This document shows positions 12,640-22,995 of a stretch of 64,000 nucleotides of DNA, in pieces. Under the pieces are notes generated by a model, which saw only the letters and a program-made list of their open reading frames with translations, had not been told where the DNA came from and did not search any database. Position 1 is the first letter of the stretch; every line of letters starts with the position of its first letter. The position numbers were made by a program, and so were the translations under genes. This DNA comes from Trichopria drosophilae (taxonomy: Eukaryota > Arthropoda > Insecta > Hymenoptera > Diapriidae), in assembly GCA_030407085.1 (NCBI GenBank), contig CM059584.1, forward strand, positions 863,501 to 927,500, written 5' to 3'.

Positions 12640-13116
12640 AGTCCACGAGCCCTTCGTTTTACGTCCACGGTCAGAAGCTAAAGGAGCGACGAGTCATTAT
12701 CGCCGACAAACGTTTCATTTGAGCATTTCTTTTTTTTTTTTCACCGAGTCATTACGTCGCGAAAGTTCTTTTGTATCAGATTTCCATACTGTCAAAATCC
12801 CAGACAATCGGACACGAAAAAAAGAACAAAAACGACGAATTCTTAGTAATCTTTGCGGGAATTGAGCGGTAGGAACGCGTTTTTTCCGACGTATCCTGCC
12901 CATTGTTTTTCCTTGCGTTTATTTGCGACTTCTCACGAAGCTTTCTTGAGTTTTGTTGAGAGAAGGAAACAGCACCCGAGAGAAAGAGAGACAGGAAGAA
13001 TGGAATTGAAAACGGGTCGCCCTCGCAAGGCCGCGGCGACGGTCGTGATAAAAATTCCGAACCGGACCCGCAACCTCGTTAACGGTCCAGAGTCCTTTCT
13101 CGTTCAGCCATCTTAA
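12640..13116. other. GC-rich island
   Basis: CpG-rich sequence between AT-rich flanks, containing the small ORF at 13000-13116 on the plus strand. The minus strand of the left part has a frame rich in R and K derived from poly-T and CG-rich DNA, not convincing as protein. No flanking splice pair is clear. Confidence 0.35.
13000..13116 (+). CDS. Small ORF with AT-hook-like core, 38 residues (unproven)
   Basis: An ATG at 13000 (context GAAGAATGG, purine at -3 and G at +4, a fair Kozak match) opens 38 codons ending in TAA at 13114-13116. It begins MELKTGRPRKAAATVV, where K-T-G-R-P-R-K resembles the minor-groove AT-hook core GRP flanked by basic residues, and it ends with PESFLVQPS. Codon third positions are GC-rich, unlike the surroundings. 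No family is recognised beyond the motif, and nothing shows that it is transcribed. It could be an exon fragment, a small ORF or chance coding in a CpG island. Confidence 0.22.
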   Translation: MELKTGRPRKAAATVVIKIPNRTRNLVNGPESFLVQPS

Positions 13117-13469
13117 CCCTTATGTAGTCCACGGGCTTGTATCCGGAGAAAATCAACATCTCGAGAATTATATAATAAACCGTGTGCCTACCGTTAGGTA
13201 TTTCAATTATTGCAACCACGTGAGCAATCGTTATTCGTTACAATTGCAGTGACATGTAGTAAAAGTGCATTCCATTCAATAATTTCAACAATATATCGTT
13301 ACCCTATCAAAGTTAACAACTGAGACTTTTTAGTACAATCCTGTTGTTGAATTACCATATTTTGTTTTCTGGAATCTTTCCAAATGAAAAATCCTATCAT
13401 TATCTCGGTTATTCTGGGTTTTCTCTTTTTTTTTTTGTTTTTAAATTATGCGAAATAATAGCACAAAAC

Positions 13470-14690
13470 CTGATATTTAAAATCCCAACAATCAAAATCC
13501 CCGCATTTTCGAAAACCCAACAATTAAAATCCAGACATTTAAAAACCTCACTATTAAAAAGACCGAAAATCACACGCGCAACAATTAGAAAACCTTGGAA
13601 TACCTAAAAACACTTCCAAACCCGACATTTTATTTTTTTCAAAAATTGAAAAGCCCGACTTATCAAAAACCTAACAACTACAAAACCTGCGAATATTTCA
13701 AAATCCCGGCAGTTTTAAACTCCGACAATTCAGAAATCCGGTAATGAAAAAACCGTGATTTAAAAAATTCGATATCGAAAAACTTGGTATTGAGAATCCC
13801 AAATTTAAAAAAACTAACAATTCAAAAACCCAGGAACACCTCAAAAACCCTACAATAAAAATTTCGACAAAAAATACGAAAATTAAAATCCCGGCATTCG
13901 AAAACCCGGAAATTAAAAAACACGTCATTGAAAACCTCATTATTAAAAACCCCAAAAATCTCATTCTCGACATACCAAAATCCTACTATTTAAAATCGCG
14001 ACAATTAAAAAACCCGGGCATCTCATAACACCCAAAAACCCGACATTTCAGTCTTTAGAAGAAAACCTCAAAAACTCGGATGGCAAAAACTCTGACATTG
14101 GAAAACCGCAAAAAAAAATCAAGGATGAAAACAGGGGAAAATTAAAAAAATACGGCATTGAAAAATCTGACATTAAAAAACCCGGTAACACCTCGAAAGC
14201 CCGACACTTTTAGAAAACTCCACAATCAAAATCACAACATTAAAAACCCCGAGAAAACTTCAATTCACCTCAAAACGCGGCAAATTATTGCTTTTGATTA
14301 TCGGGTATTTTATAACAATTTAAAAACCCGAAATTCAAACATTCGACACTCGATATCCCGACATATAAAAAATCCAGCCTCGAAACTTTTGAACCTCGAA
14401 AATTAAAAAACACCGGACATTGGGAAACATAACAATTAAAAAATTCGGCAAAATCTAAAAAATGTGATTCTTTTAAAGTTTGATATTTCAAAGCCTCGGC
14501 ATTGAAAAAATTCGATATTGGAAAACTCGATATTGAAAATCCCAATATTAAAACCCAACAATTGAAAAACCGACAACACCCCAAAAATTCGACACTTTAA
14601 AAATCTGACAATTAAAAAACTCCGAAATAAAAATCTCGGTAATTAGAAAACACGACTTTGAAAAACTCGATGTTAAAAATTCGAAAAAAA
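13470..14690 (+). repeat. Degenerate ~20-bp minisatellite, AAAACCCGACATT orientation
   Basis: For about 1.2 kb, units of roughly 18-24 bases repeat the theme ATTAAAAAACCCGACA or ATTGAAAAACTCGATA with heavy substitution. Examples lie at 13900-13990, 14158-14250 and 14500-14660. The minus-strand frames read through it as repetitive F/L/G/S-rich peptides (motif FLNxGFSI), which are artefacts of the repeat and not proteins. Confidence 0.8.
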
Positions 14691-14960
14691 CAGAGTTTTT
14701 CAATGCCGGGTTTTCCATTTCCGGATTTGTAGATTTAAAATTTTAGTAGTGTCGGAATTTTAAATTGTCAGGTCAACAACGACTTTTTCAATGTCAAACT
14801 GTTTAATTGCAGAATATTTAATCGCCGTTTTTTTAATTTTTGGGGGGTTTAACCGTCGTATGTTTCAATATCACGTATTTGAATTTCTGTTTTTTACATG
14901 CTGGCGGTTTTAAAGTGCGGGTTTTTTAATTATTGGAATTTTAAATATCGAATTCGATTT
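14691..14960 (-). repeat. Same minisatellite in inverted orientation
   Basis: From about 14695 the theme changes to its reverse complement: AGTTTTTCAATGCCGGGTTT, TTTTAAATTGTCAGG, GACTTTTTCAATGTC, TTTTTTAATTATTGGAATTT. The array therefore contains an internal inversion point, so its two parts could pair into a long imperfect hairpin. Confidence 0.7.
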
Positions 14961-15449
14961 TATGCTAAACAATTAAGAACTCGAAAGGGAAAGAGCGATT
15001 TTACTCCCGCTACTGGTTACGCGAAATCAAATTTTACAACGCCGTACAACGAAAAAAACCATTTTGTAATGGAATGCGTTAAGTGGCAGTTTACACACTG
15101 TTTTCCAGGTGCAATAATGGAAATGGCGCGTGGGATGAAATATTACGCATTCTGGTGTACAAAATATGCTTTAAAAAGTACCACTTTACGTACTAGTGGG
15201 ATAATATACTAATCGTGCCTTTTTTTATCCACTACTAACCGTTACAGTTGGGCACAATTTATTGGTTTTATTACAATTGCTCGAAAATAAAAGATAAATA
15301 AAAATGCTATTTTTCTAATAAATTTGTTTAGTCTACTCAATTCTACTATTTTTCTTCGTTTTAATTGTATGGTTCCAAGATAAAGATATTAAAGTCCCAC
15401 GGGAACAATTTGAAAGTACAAAACCAACAATAGTACTTTGAAGACATCG

Positions 15450-15720
15450 AATGGCATTTCGATTGTGAGTACCCTTTCATATTACCCGACCATGGCGACC
15501 ATGAGGCGACCGTTTAAACGCTTTAATTACTCAGCAATTAACGCTTTTAGTAGAGAATTCGTCGATTAAGTTGGTGTGCGCACGTGTGGGGGCCTTTTTA
15601 TACACGTGCGCGTGCGCGCACCTGATTTTTTCGCGGCTCTGGAATTCGACCGGTTTTCCTCAGATACACACAGCGGCACTTCTTCTTAGGAGTGCCCTTA
15701 TATCCTCTCTTTTTATTCAT
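15450..15720. promoter_or_regulatory. GC-richer island with inverted CACGTG repeats
   Basis: At 15573-15587 GGTGTGCGCACGTGTG is opposed by ACACGTGCGCGTGCGCGCAC at 15602-15621, forming a GC-rich inverted repeat around a 15-base spacer and placing two CACGTG E-boxes about 20 bases apart. No gene is evident. The hairpin or paired E-boxes could be a regulatory site. Confidence 0.4.
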
Positions 15721-16279
15721 ATATTAACGTTATCTCCTAGACGCGCATGAAAATTATATACAATGCCCCGGACGAGTACCCCCTATCAACGAATTTAATC
15801 AAAAGCACACAGATTTAATAGTACTGTAATTACCGCAACTTTAATAGTACTATTAATTATTTTTTGCTTCCGGGCTCGCTCGGTGTACGCGAAATACTGA
15901 CTTTGATTCGCTGCTGTGATTTACGATCGAGATTTTTAGTTTCCTTTCAAAGATTAAGCTTCCCATTCGTTGCTTTTCATCTCGCGGTAACGAGAATTGA
16001 TGCCATCGATCAATAAAGTTCGATTTAGTCTTCGATTAACAGTTGAATCATTCTCTTAATACGTTCTTAAATTTTTATCATAAGCACTGGACGATTTTTC
16101 GTGTAACCTTATTCAGCTCAAAGAATTCATCCGTTTAATGACGCCAGTGTCGTCTGGGGACCCCCTTCTCCTCCTACTGCTCGCCCTACCCTTTCGCGCT
16201 TTTCCTTATTGTGGGGAGTAACCGAAAGATAATAGCGCAACCATACGGATTAGTTCACCCCCACTTTTTTTATTTCAAT

Positions 16280-19200
16280 AGGGTTACATGAAATCTCAAC
16301 GCCCAACATCGATAGTGCCACCCTAGAACTAAAAATTTGGTATTTCTCGTCCTCGCATGGATACTAAATGTACTCAACCACTGCCAGAGACTGAGAATAA
16401 AGAATTGATATTCTGTTCAATCACGTATACCAACTTTGCTATTTTTTGCTAAATTGTTAACCATATTTGCGAATTATTATTTGCTTCTGTTAACTTTTTA
16501 AGTGTGGCAACAAACTAACCGCAACAAACTTCAGTTACAACATAAATCATATTTTTCATTGCCAAATCGACCTGTAAGTCTCTTAATATTATCGCAATTA
16601 ATATGAATAAATTTTGAATATCACATAAAAAATGCTTTAATGTTTTGTGGTTTCAACCGGAGTGTGCCTAAATTTTCGTAATATTTTTGCATTGTAGGTT
16701 TTGGAACGCATTACTTAATGAATTAGTTAATTAATTAAAAATCATGGTGAAAAAAACAAATCGTTAAAGTCAATTTACTAGAAATTATTGTAAATGTTCG
16801 AATAGTTATAATCTGTCACCAATTTACTATCTCAAAAAAAGGCTAGTTATTATTTTAAAGGAAAATTCTTAACAATAATTGACCCATAATTTATGAAAAT
16901 AAATTTTTCAAAAAAAAATTTGATTTCACGTAGATAATACCTTCTGATTTTCATTATGTACCTAATACTTTTTAACAACGATTATTAAGAATACAGTAAA
17001 TGTTTTGAAAAGTATGATTAAATTGTACTAAAAATGATCCTCGTTTATCAAACAACTGCGAATCTCAGACGACAATTACACAGCTAACAAAGAAAAGCAG
17101 TAGATGGTGGTTGCAAAATTCTCCACCACCAGCAAAAACCCCGGAAATAAGTCTAAACCCACAATGATGCAATTGATCAAAAAGAAAACCAATAAAAATG
17201 TTCTCATTAACCAACATCCAGCAGAACTTTCAACACTACTTTTAAAAATCATACTAGAATAAAATATATCCTTAAAGATCGTCAAAATTAACAATACCTG
17301 AAAAAATGATCCCTTGTTTATCGATTTCCTCGTAACTTTATTACGCTGCAATTTTTGTACTCGAAGGCTCAATTACTTGGCAGTTTGACGAAATCGAAAA
17401 AAATCGGAAGCAACGAGGTGAATCGCAGAAACGATCAATGCCGGAGGGGGGCTCCTGCAGAGACATTTCTCGCCGTTACAGAAGCACGCGGAAGCTGCGA
17501 TCTCTAAGATCTCTCCGGGATCCTATGCGATCTCTTGATGCGCATACCTATGTCCAAGAGAGAAAGAGAGAATGATCTAGCTAGAGCGGATCAAACATTA
17601 CGGAACATTAACCCCTCTCCCCCTTCGAATGCAACGTCGTCTCACCTACACAAGTGCAATGCCGCCGTGTTATGCGTTGTTAAGGCTGTTATGCAAGTCT
17701 TATATATACTCGATGTGCATAGGATTTATCAATAACCTATGCGCCGGGAAAATAGATGATAATGGCAGATAATGGTGTACAGTAAGTGGCGTTCGAAATG
17801 CTTGTTTTCTCGACGCGACGCACTTATATATCATCTTACCGATCGAAAATTTTCATTTATCATTGCGAAGGATTAATGTCGAAGCGAGAAGTCGACGATT
17901 ATTGATTGTTCCGGATTGAGACCGGATTTATTTTTACTGGACCTTTGATCGATTATTTGTCATGGATCGTCTACTTTTCGAATTTACTATACACACTAAT
18001 ACCGTTCCGTTCATTAATCATATTATGGAATCGCGTGCGACGCAGGCTTTAAGATTATATCCTGTCATTTGGAATACTCCTTATTCATTACGCTGCGAGA
18101 CATTTCGCATCAAAAAGTGCAGTAAGAAATGATACTTGACGGTCATTCATGTTACTTTGACATTTTAAAAATAGAATTTCTTATCTATTTTCATAAAAAC
18201 TTAAGTGATCTTCTTAGTCTCTATTGATGCAGAAAATTAAATTTTTACCGGGCGAAATAGTACATTGGGCAACTAGGGAACAAAATAGATGTTTTCTGAC
18301 GAACGCGAGTTTCACACCCGAGGGAACCTGATGCTGCAAACACTTATCTCTTATTACACATACTAATTTCTCATATGAGAGAGTACTATTTTTCTTCCGC
18401 AATAAAGGGAGCAAAATAGTATTTTGTTTAGTACAAGTTTTCGATACTTGTGTTTTTTTTTTTGTACAGGTAATATATAGTTTACATTTAAAAAACATTA
18501 TTCATTTTTTTTACAAAATTGTATTGTTAATTTTTGTACAAATATTGATAGTACAACCATTATTGAACCATGTATTAAAACCAATAATTTTCTGAAAATT
18601 TCTTTTCTTTTCTGTTCTAAAGGAAGGTGAAATAATTGCATAAGAAATTGAAAGTGTTAGTGGATATTAAATTTATAAAAATAAAGAACAAAAAAATTTG
18701 TATTCGTATCTTAAATGATTTCCTTGTAATTTAAATTCTAACAAACATTTAAGTTAAAACAAAATTTCAACACAGTACACACACCTAAGCTTCAATTTTA
18801 AATGTTCAAGACTGTAATTAAAGATCTCCAATTCACAAACACACAACGTAATTCCTGAGCATACAATTAATGGGTAAACAATAGATTAATAAACTAGTTA
18901 TCCTAATTATACTCCTCATGACTAAATTATGTTAATTTCGAAACTCGTAACTATTTTTAACCGGAAAATACAACGTTATAGAAACTTGCTCCAAATCTAT
19001 TAGTCAGAGAAATGTTGTATGTTAATGACAATTAAAACATTTGAAATTAATATTAATGTCATTTTAGCAAATATGTAATCACTTCGTTACGTCAAATTAC
19101 AATTTATCTATTTCATGACTAGTTATCTCGCTAAAGAGCGTAGGATGTGAAATATGCAAATCGAATCAAATGAACTTCAATGAATGAGAAAATTTGCATT

Positions 19201-19970
19201 TTTCCATAATTTCCACATTTTAAGATTCAAAGGTAATATTATTGTTGAACGGAATGTTGTGTTGTAATTATATTACGGATATTATTGCGAATACATGGTT
19301 CTCACGTTACTGAAAAATTTAATACCAAATTAAAATATTAAGGAGAGTCCTGAGTAATGAAGTTACCTATTTAACCTCAAAACTAGGAAAATATCATTAA
19401 AAATGTCTTTTTACGAAATAAGTATTACTATTTTCAAAATTAGTAATAATATCGCTAGTAATACTAAATTTGAAATAATAATGACCAATTTTATTAGTAA
19501 ATGCAAGTGTCAACTCAATAGCATTTTATTCTCTTTTGGATCAAATTAATTAATATCAGTTGGCAATTTTGATAATACAAATTAGAAAATTTTTTCTTCA
19601 AATTAAACATATGTACATTTTAATAAGAACCGTATACTTCACTTTTTCTAAGTTTTGAGATCAGACTTTTATCTGCAACTTAACAGAAAAAAAACAAACT
19701 GTTGAAAAGAAAAAAAAAATTTTTAATTGCAGAGGAAAGAAGATAAAATTAATTTTTTTTTAAAACGAAACAAAACATTTCGTGTGAAGGAAACTAATGG
19801 TTTAGTTTTTGCTAAAAACTCGTTTTGAAACATAGCTACAATCTGTACATGCCAGATTAGAAATTCAATTCAGGCATAGATAAGTCAATTTACACTCGTA
19901 ATGAAGTGAAACACCATCAAGTGGATGTAGAAAATTAGTTTCTCGTTAGTTTACTTACTGACGCACTCGT
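16280..19970. other. AT-rich noncoding DNA with one GC island
   Basis: No gene is supported. The minus-strand frame at 17076-17372 is hydrophobic with two possible membrane-like stretches but belongs to no family I know and sits in AT-rich DNA. A CpG-rich patch at 17390-17720 carries no splice-bounded exon. Near 18450-18470 a plus-strand T11-GTACAG|GTAATA string mimics a splice junction. Confidence 0.4.
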
Positions 19971-20003
19971 GACTCAAAGACAAAGAAACAACTCAAGTGT
20001 GAA

Positions 20004-20036
20004 ACTCACCTGAAACAAAAAATTTCACTATTAGTA
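20004..20036 (-). promoter_or_regulatory. Recursive splice (ratchet) site
   Basis: Read on the minus strand, a branch-point match TACTAAT (20030-20036) is followed by the tract GTGAAATTTTTTGTTTCAG and immediately by GTGAGTTTC, with the junction between 20010 and 20009. A 3' splice site fused to a 5' splice site with no exon between them is the definition of a ratchet point, known from Drosophila and vertebrate long introns, where it lets a giant intron be removed in steps. The orientation agrees with the minus-strand exon at 59863-59910, so it may lie in the same transcript's intron. That function is inferred; the sequence match is direct. Confidence 0.6.
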
Positions 20037-20261
20037 CTAAATATTTTATATTTCAATACGTATATTTATTGCAACGGAACTTGTGTAATTATATTTATTT
20101 TGGAGTGATTTTTCGATCGCTTTTTAAATAAATAAACATGTAAACGTAAAGTCATTTAAGTTTACTTAGATAATTAGAATTACATTTGTTAAATTGTGTT
20201 TGTATTGTAAATAAATAGAAGAGATAAATAAAAATAATAAAATGGTGAAATAAATAACTGA

Positions 20262-20304
20262 ATTTGATATTTCGGCCCCTGTTTTGGACCATCTTCAGAG
20301 TGAC
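20262..20304 (-). ncRNA. Hammerhead ribozyme-like motif of Penelope-like element type
   Basis: On the minus strand the order is CTGAAGA (20292-20298), then stem-II-like TGGTCC, AAAACA and GGGGCC, then GAAATATC. These are the conserved hammerhead core boxes CUGANGA and GAAA, followed by a tiny palindromic AUAU and a UC cleavage-site end. Penelope-like retroelements are known to carry such minimal hammerheads with very short stem III in their terminal repeats. No reverse transcriptase frame is nearby, so this is a solo or truncated terminal repeat. Confidence 0.55.
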
Positions 20305-20868
20305 AATTTTGAACTTATTTTTGTAAACGTATTATTTTATTTTAGTTCGTTTTTTCACTTTACTATACGATTAAAATTGTTGTAAATACAACTCTAATTA
20401 TTCTAATTTAATTGACTATTTATTTACTTATAGACATATGACAGACAAATATCCATTAGTAAATTTATATATTTATAATTATGTTTATCTAATAATATAA
20501 ATATATGTTTTTTGGGAAATTAGCTATGGGTAGCACCATTTTACAAAACGATAATTTACTAAATAAACTTTTTTATCATTTTTATATTTATGACATTTTC
20601 CTGAAACGAGTATCACCTTAATCTAAGATGTATTTCCATTACTAAGTTTTAATTATAAACAAAATTTATAAAACAAAGAGAATTAAAATTTTCGGTGTTT
20701 TTATATTTTAAAGACGCCATTTTGGTTTTAGAAAACATTTAAATGCGAATTTGACTACGCCAATCAAAAGAGCATACTTGAACACTACTTTTCAAATCAA
20801 TGTTACTCCATTTTCTTATTGAGAATGATGCTCCAAAATCAAACAAGTATCTATGTAACTTCATGATG

Positions 20869-21195
20869 TAAGGGGGGTCCAAAGTGGTTCGCCGATAAGT
20901 TAAGAATTTACGCTAAAAACGTGAATTAAAAATATTTGAACCAAATTTTTCGAAGTTCAGGGGTAATTATATTCTTATTCTAAAAATACTTCAGACATTA
21001 ATTGAGTAAAAATGGAAATATTTCCTAGAATTTTAGCTGAATTCTCAATTAATGGTACTTAGTAGAAAATGATATGTAGTGATTAGAATTACCCTTACCG
21101 ATCCAGAATTTAGGCAAATTGAATAAAATATTTTTAATTACTGTTATTAGCGTAAATTTCTACCTTATCGGTAGCGCACTTTAGGACCACCTTTA
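20869..21195. mobile_element. MITE with ~110-bp terminal inverted repeats, TA-flanked
   Basis: The left end begins AGGGGGGTCCAAAGTGGTTC, then GCCGATAAG, AATTTACGCTAA and TTAAAAATATT. The right end reverse-complemented begins AAGGTGGTCCTAAAGTGCGC, then ACCGATAAG, AATTTACGCTAA and TTAAAAATATT. The 323-bp element is bounded by TA on both sides, as for Tc1/mariner-type insertions. It has no internal open frame. Related copies lie at 29686-29955 and 24299-24480. Confidence 0.7.
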
Positions 21196-21614
21196 GGGCT
21201 GTTAAAGCGCTTCGGTCGATAATGTTAATTGCTAACTTAATGCAATATGCTATTTTTTATGAATATATAAAAAAATTATTTCATTCTTTCGGTTCCGGTT
21301 TGAATTCGATATGACAAGTGCAAATGCTTTTTCAAATTCTATGTAATTCATGACGAATCAGACGGCAGGACCACGGTAGGACGGGTATGTTTGTTCCTTT
21401 GTTTTGTTCTCTTACTGTCTAATCGATCATGAACTATGTAAAATTTGAAAAAACTGTTCGCACTTACACTTGCAAGGGTGTAAGAAAAAAATCAATAAAA
21501 TCATAACAATATAAATGAAAATGGTAAAGAATGTAATTGCGATATAATTCAGCTGGTAAAATAGAAAAATAGATTAAAATTTGGTGGGTTTTAACCTGCA
21601 ACAGTAAATGGTGG

Positions 21615-21943
21615 TTGCATTATTTAAATATTTCAACCCGGCTGAACTATTTCAAAGCGTCCTCTGTTGAAACCATTTCCCCCCATGATCCCCGAACAGC
21701 GGGCTTTAAAAAAAAAACATTTTTCAAAATCAATGTTAAAAATCTTAATTTTAGATGTTAAATATATGAACAAGACGGAGAAATCGAATATGTGCGAAAA
21801 AATCAGAAAAAATACCGGGGAACTTGGAAGAACAATCGGTAGGCAGCAGTATATGATCCTAGGACCTTTCGATTGCCGAGAATAATTTCGACAAAGGGCG
21901 TTTGAAAATAGTTCAGCCATGTTGAAATTCTTAAATAATGCAA
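21615..21943. mobile_element. Foldback MITE with ~80-bp inverted arms
   Basis: The left arm starts TTGCATTATTTAAATATTTC, then AACCCGGCTGAACTATTTC. The right arm reverse-complemented starts TTGCATTATTTAAGAATTTC, then AACATGGCTGAACTATTTTC, and similarity continues through CAAAxCGxCCTxTGT. The longest minus-strand frame of the window (132 codons, 21633-22031) runs straight through both arms and is therefore a by-product. Element ends and target duplication are uncertain. Confidence 0.65.
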
Positions 21944-22099
21944 TTACAAATCGGTTGCTAAAGTAGATCATAAGCTCGCCAAATTTGAATTGTTTCATGA
22001 TTATTATCGTAAAACCTGCATTAACAACCATCCTATTTGAGAAAAACAGATGTTATAAAAGATCTTCACATATTTTAGGAATGAATCTTTGTACCACAG

Positions 22100-22520
22100 A
22101 AACAGAACGGAATTAAAAATCGTCTCGTTCTCAACGGGAAAAACGCATGTAGCTACGCATACTTCCTCGACGTAACTGCTTCATCGCCAGAATAAAAGAC
22201 GTTAAAAAACAAAAACACCTTGTTAAACTACGAAACGATCCAAGAAACAGAGGAATGCCGTAAATCGGGCTGACGCCTGGTGCGTGTGCTCCGGTGTTAA
22301 ACAATGGGATGCGCCCCCTAGAATGTTCATTATTGCGAAAGATAGCTTTGTCTGTTCAAATACGTATATGCGTGCATCTGCGTGTGCATTGCTCCAACGA
22401 TATACGCAGAATGCGTGTACCATCTGAATGAAGTGGAACACCACCGTGCGTACATTGAACCACGCACGGCCGCCTTTGCATGGGATTAATTCCCGCACGA
22501 CCATCCTCAGCGCGTGACCC
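22100..22520. promoter_or_regulatory. CpG-rich candidate regulatory island
   Basis: A GC-rich patch in AT-rich DNA, with repeated TGCGTGTG/ATGCGTG phrases, a homeodomain-type GGGATTAATTCCC (around 22482-22494) and the CTCF-like motif at 22311. The 93-codon minus-strand frame has no supporting start or splice context. Likely conserved noncoding sequence rather than an exon. Confidence 0.35.
22311..22324 (-). promoter_or_regulatory. CTCF-like motif
   Basis: The minus strand reads ATTCTAGGGGGCGC. From the fourth base on, CTAGGGGGCGC fits the CTCF core SYAGRKGGCRS at all eleven positions, while the three leading bases do not match CCA. It has the same orientation as the sites at 8.7 and 30.7 kb. 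Confidence 0.4.
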
Positions 22521-22995
22521 TTTCTTCCACAAATATTCCCAGACGAATATTTTGTCCCAAAAACATTTCGGTTTTCGATTCCTAATTATACGTTAAATTA
22601 AAAAATCGGTTGAAACAAAAATTTAATTTTTTGAAAAATGGAAATTACAATAAGTGCAAAATTGTCAAAAAATAGGTTGACTTTCATCTTTTTTTCCTAA
22701 TTTGAGACGTGTTCATTAAAACATGTAAAAAATGATATAAATATTTTAGGTTAAACCCCGAACTTTATCGACCGAGGTGTTTTAAGTAATCGTCTGAAAA
22801 AGTAGTACGTTATGTTAAAAAAATTAAAATTAAACGTGACCAATCGAATTTTTTTAACTCACTCTCCAGACAAATAACTCCAATTATTTTACACCACCAA
22901 AAATATCAATAAAATTAATAAAAAATTACTATGAATTTGAAAAATAATTAAAAATGAACGTTAGAATGACATTTGTAATGGTCAATACCATGAGT

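Noticed and set aside
14158..14584. Frames of 82-99 codons on both strands with repeated FLNxGFSI-like peptides
   Set aside because: They are translations of the degenerate minisatellite and change register freely, so they are not proteins.
17076..17372. 98-codon hydrophobic minus-strand frame resembling a membrane protein
   Set aside because: Hydrophobic codons are expected from T-rich DNA, and there is no homology impression, promoter or splice context.
18440..18475. Plus-strand T11-GTACAG|GTAATA, a fused splice-site lookalike
   Set aside because: The donor half is weak (GTAATA) and it is on the strand opposite to the exons. Poly-T tracts make such strings common here.
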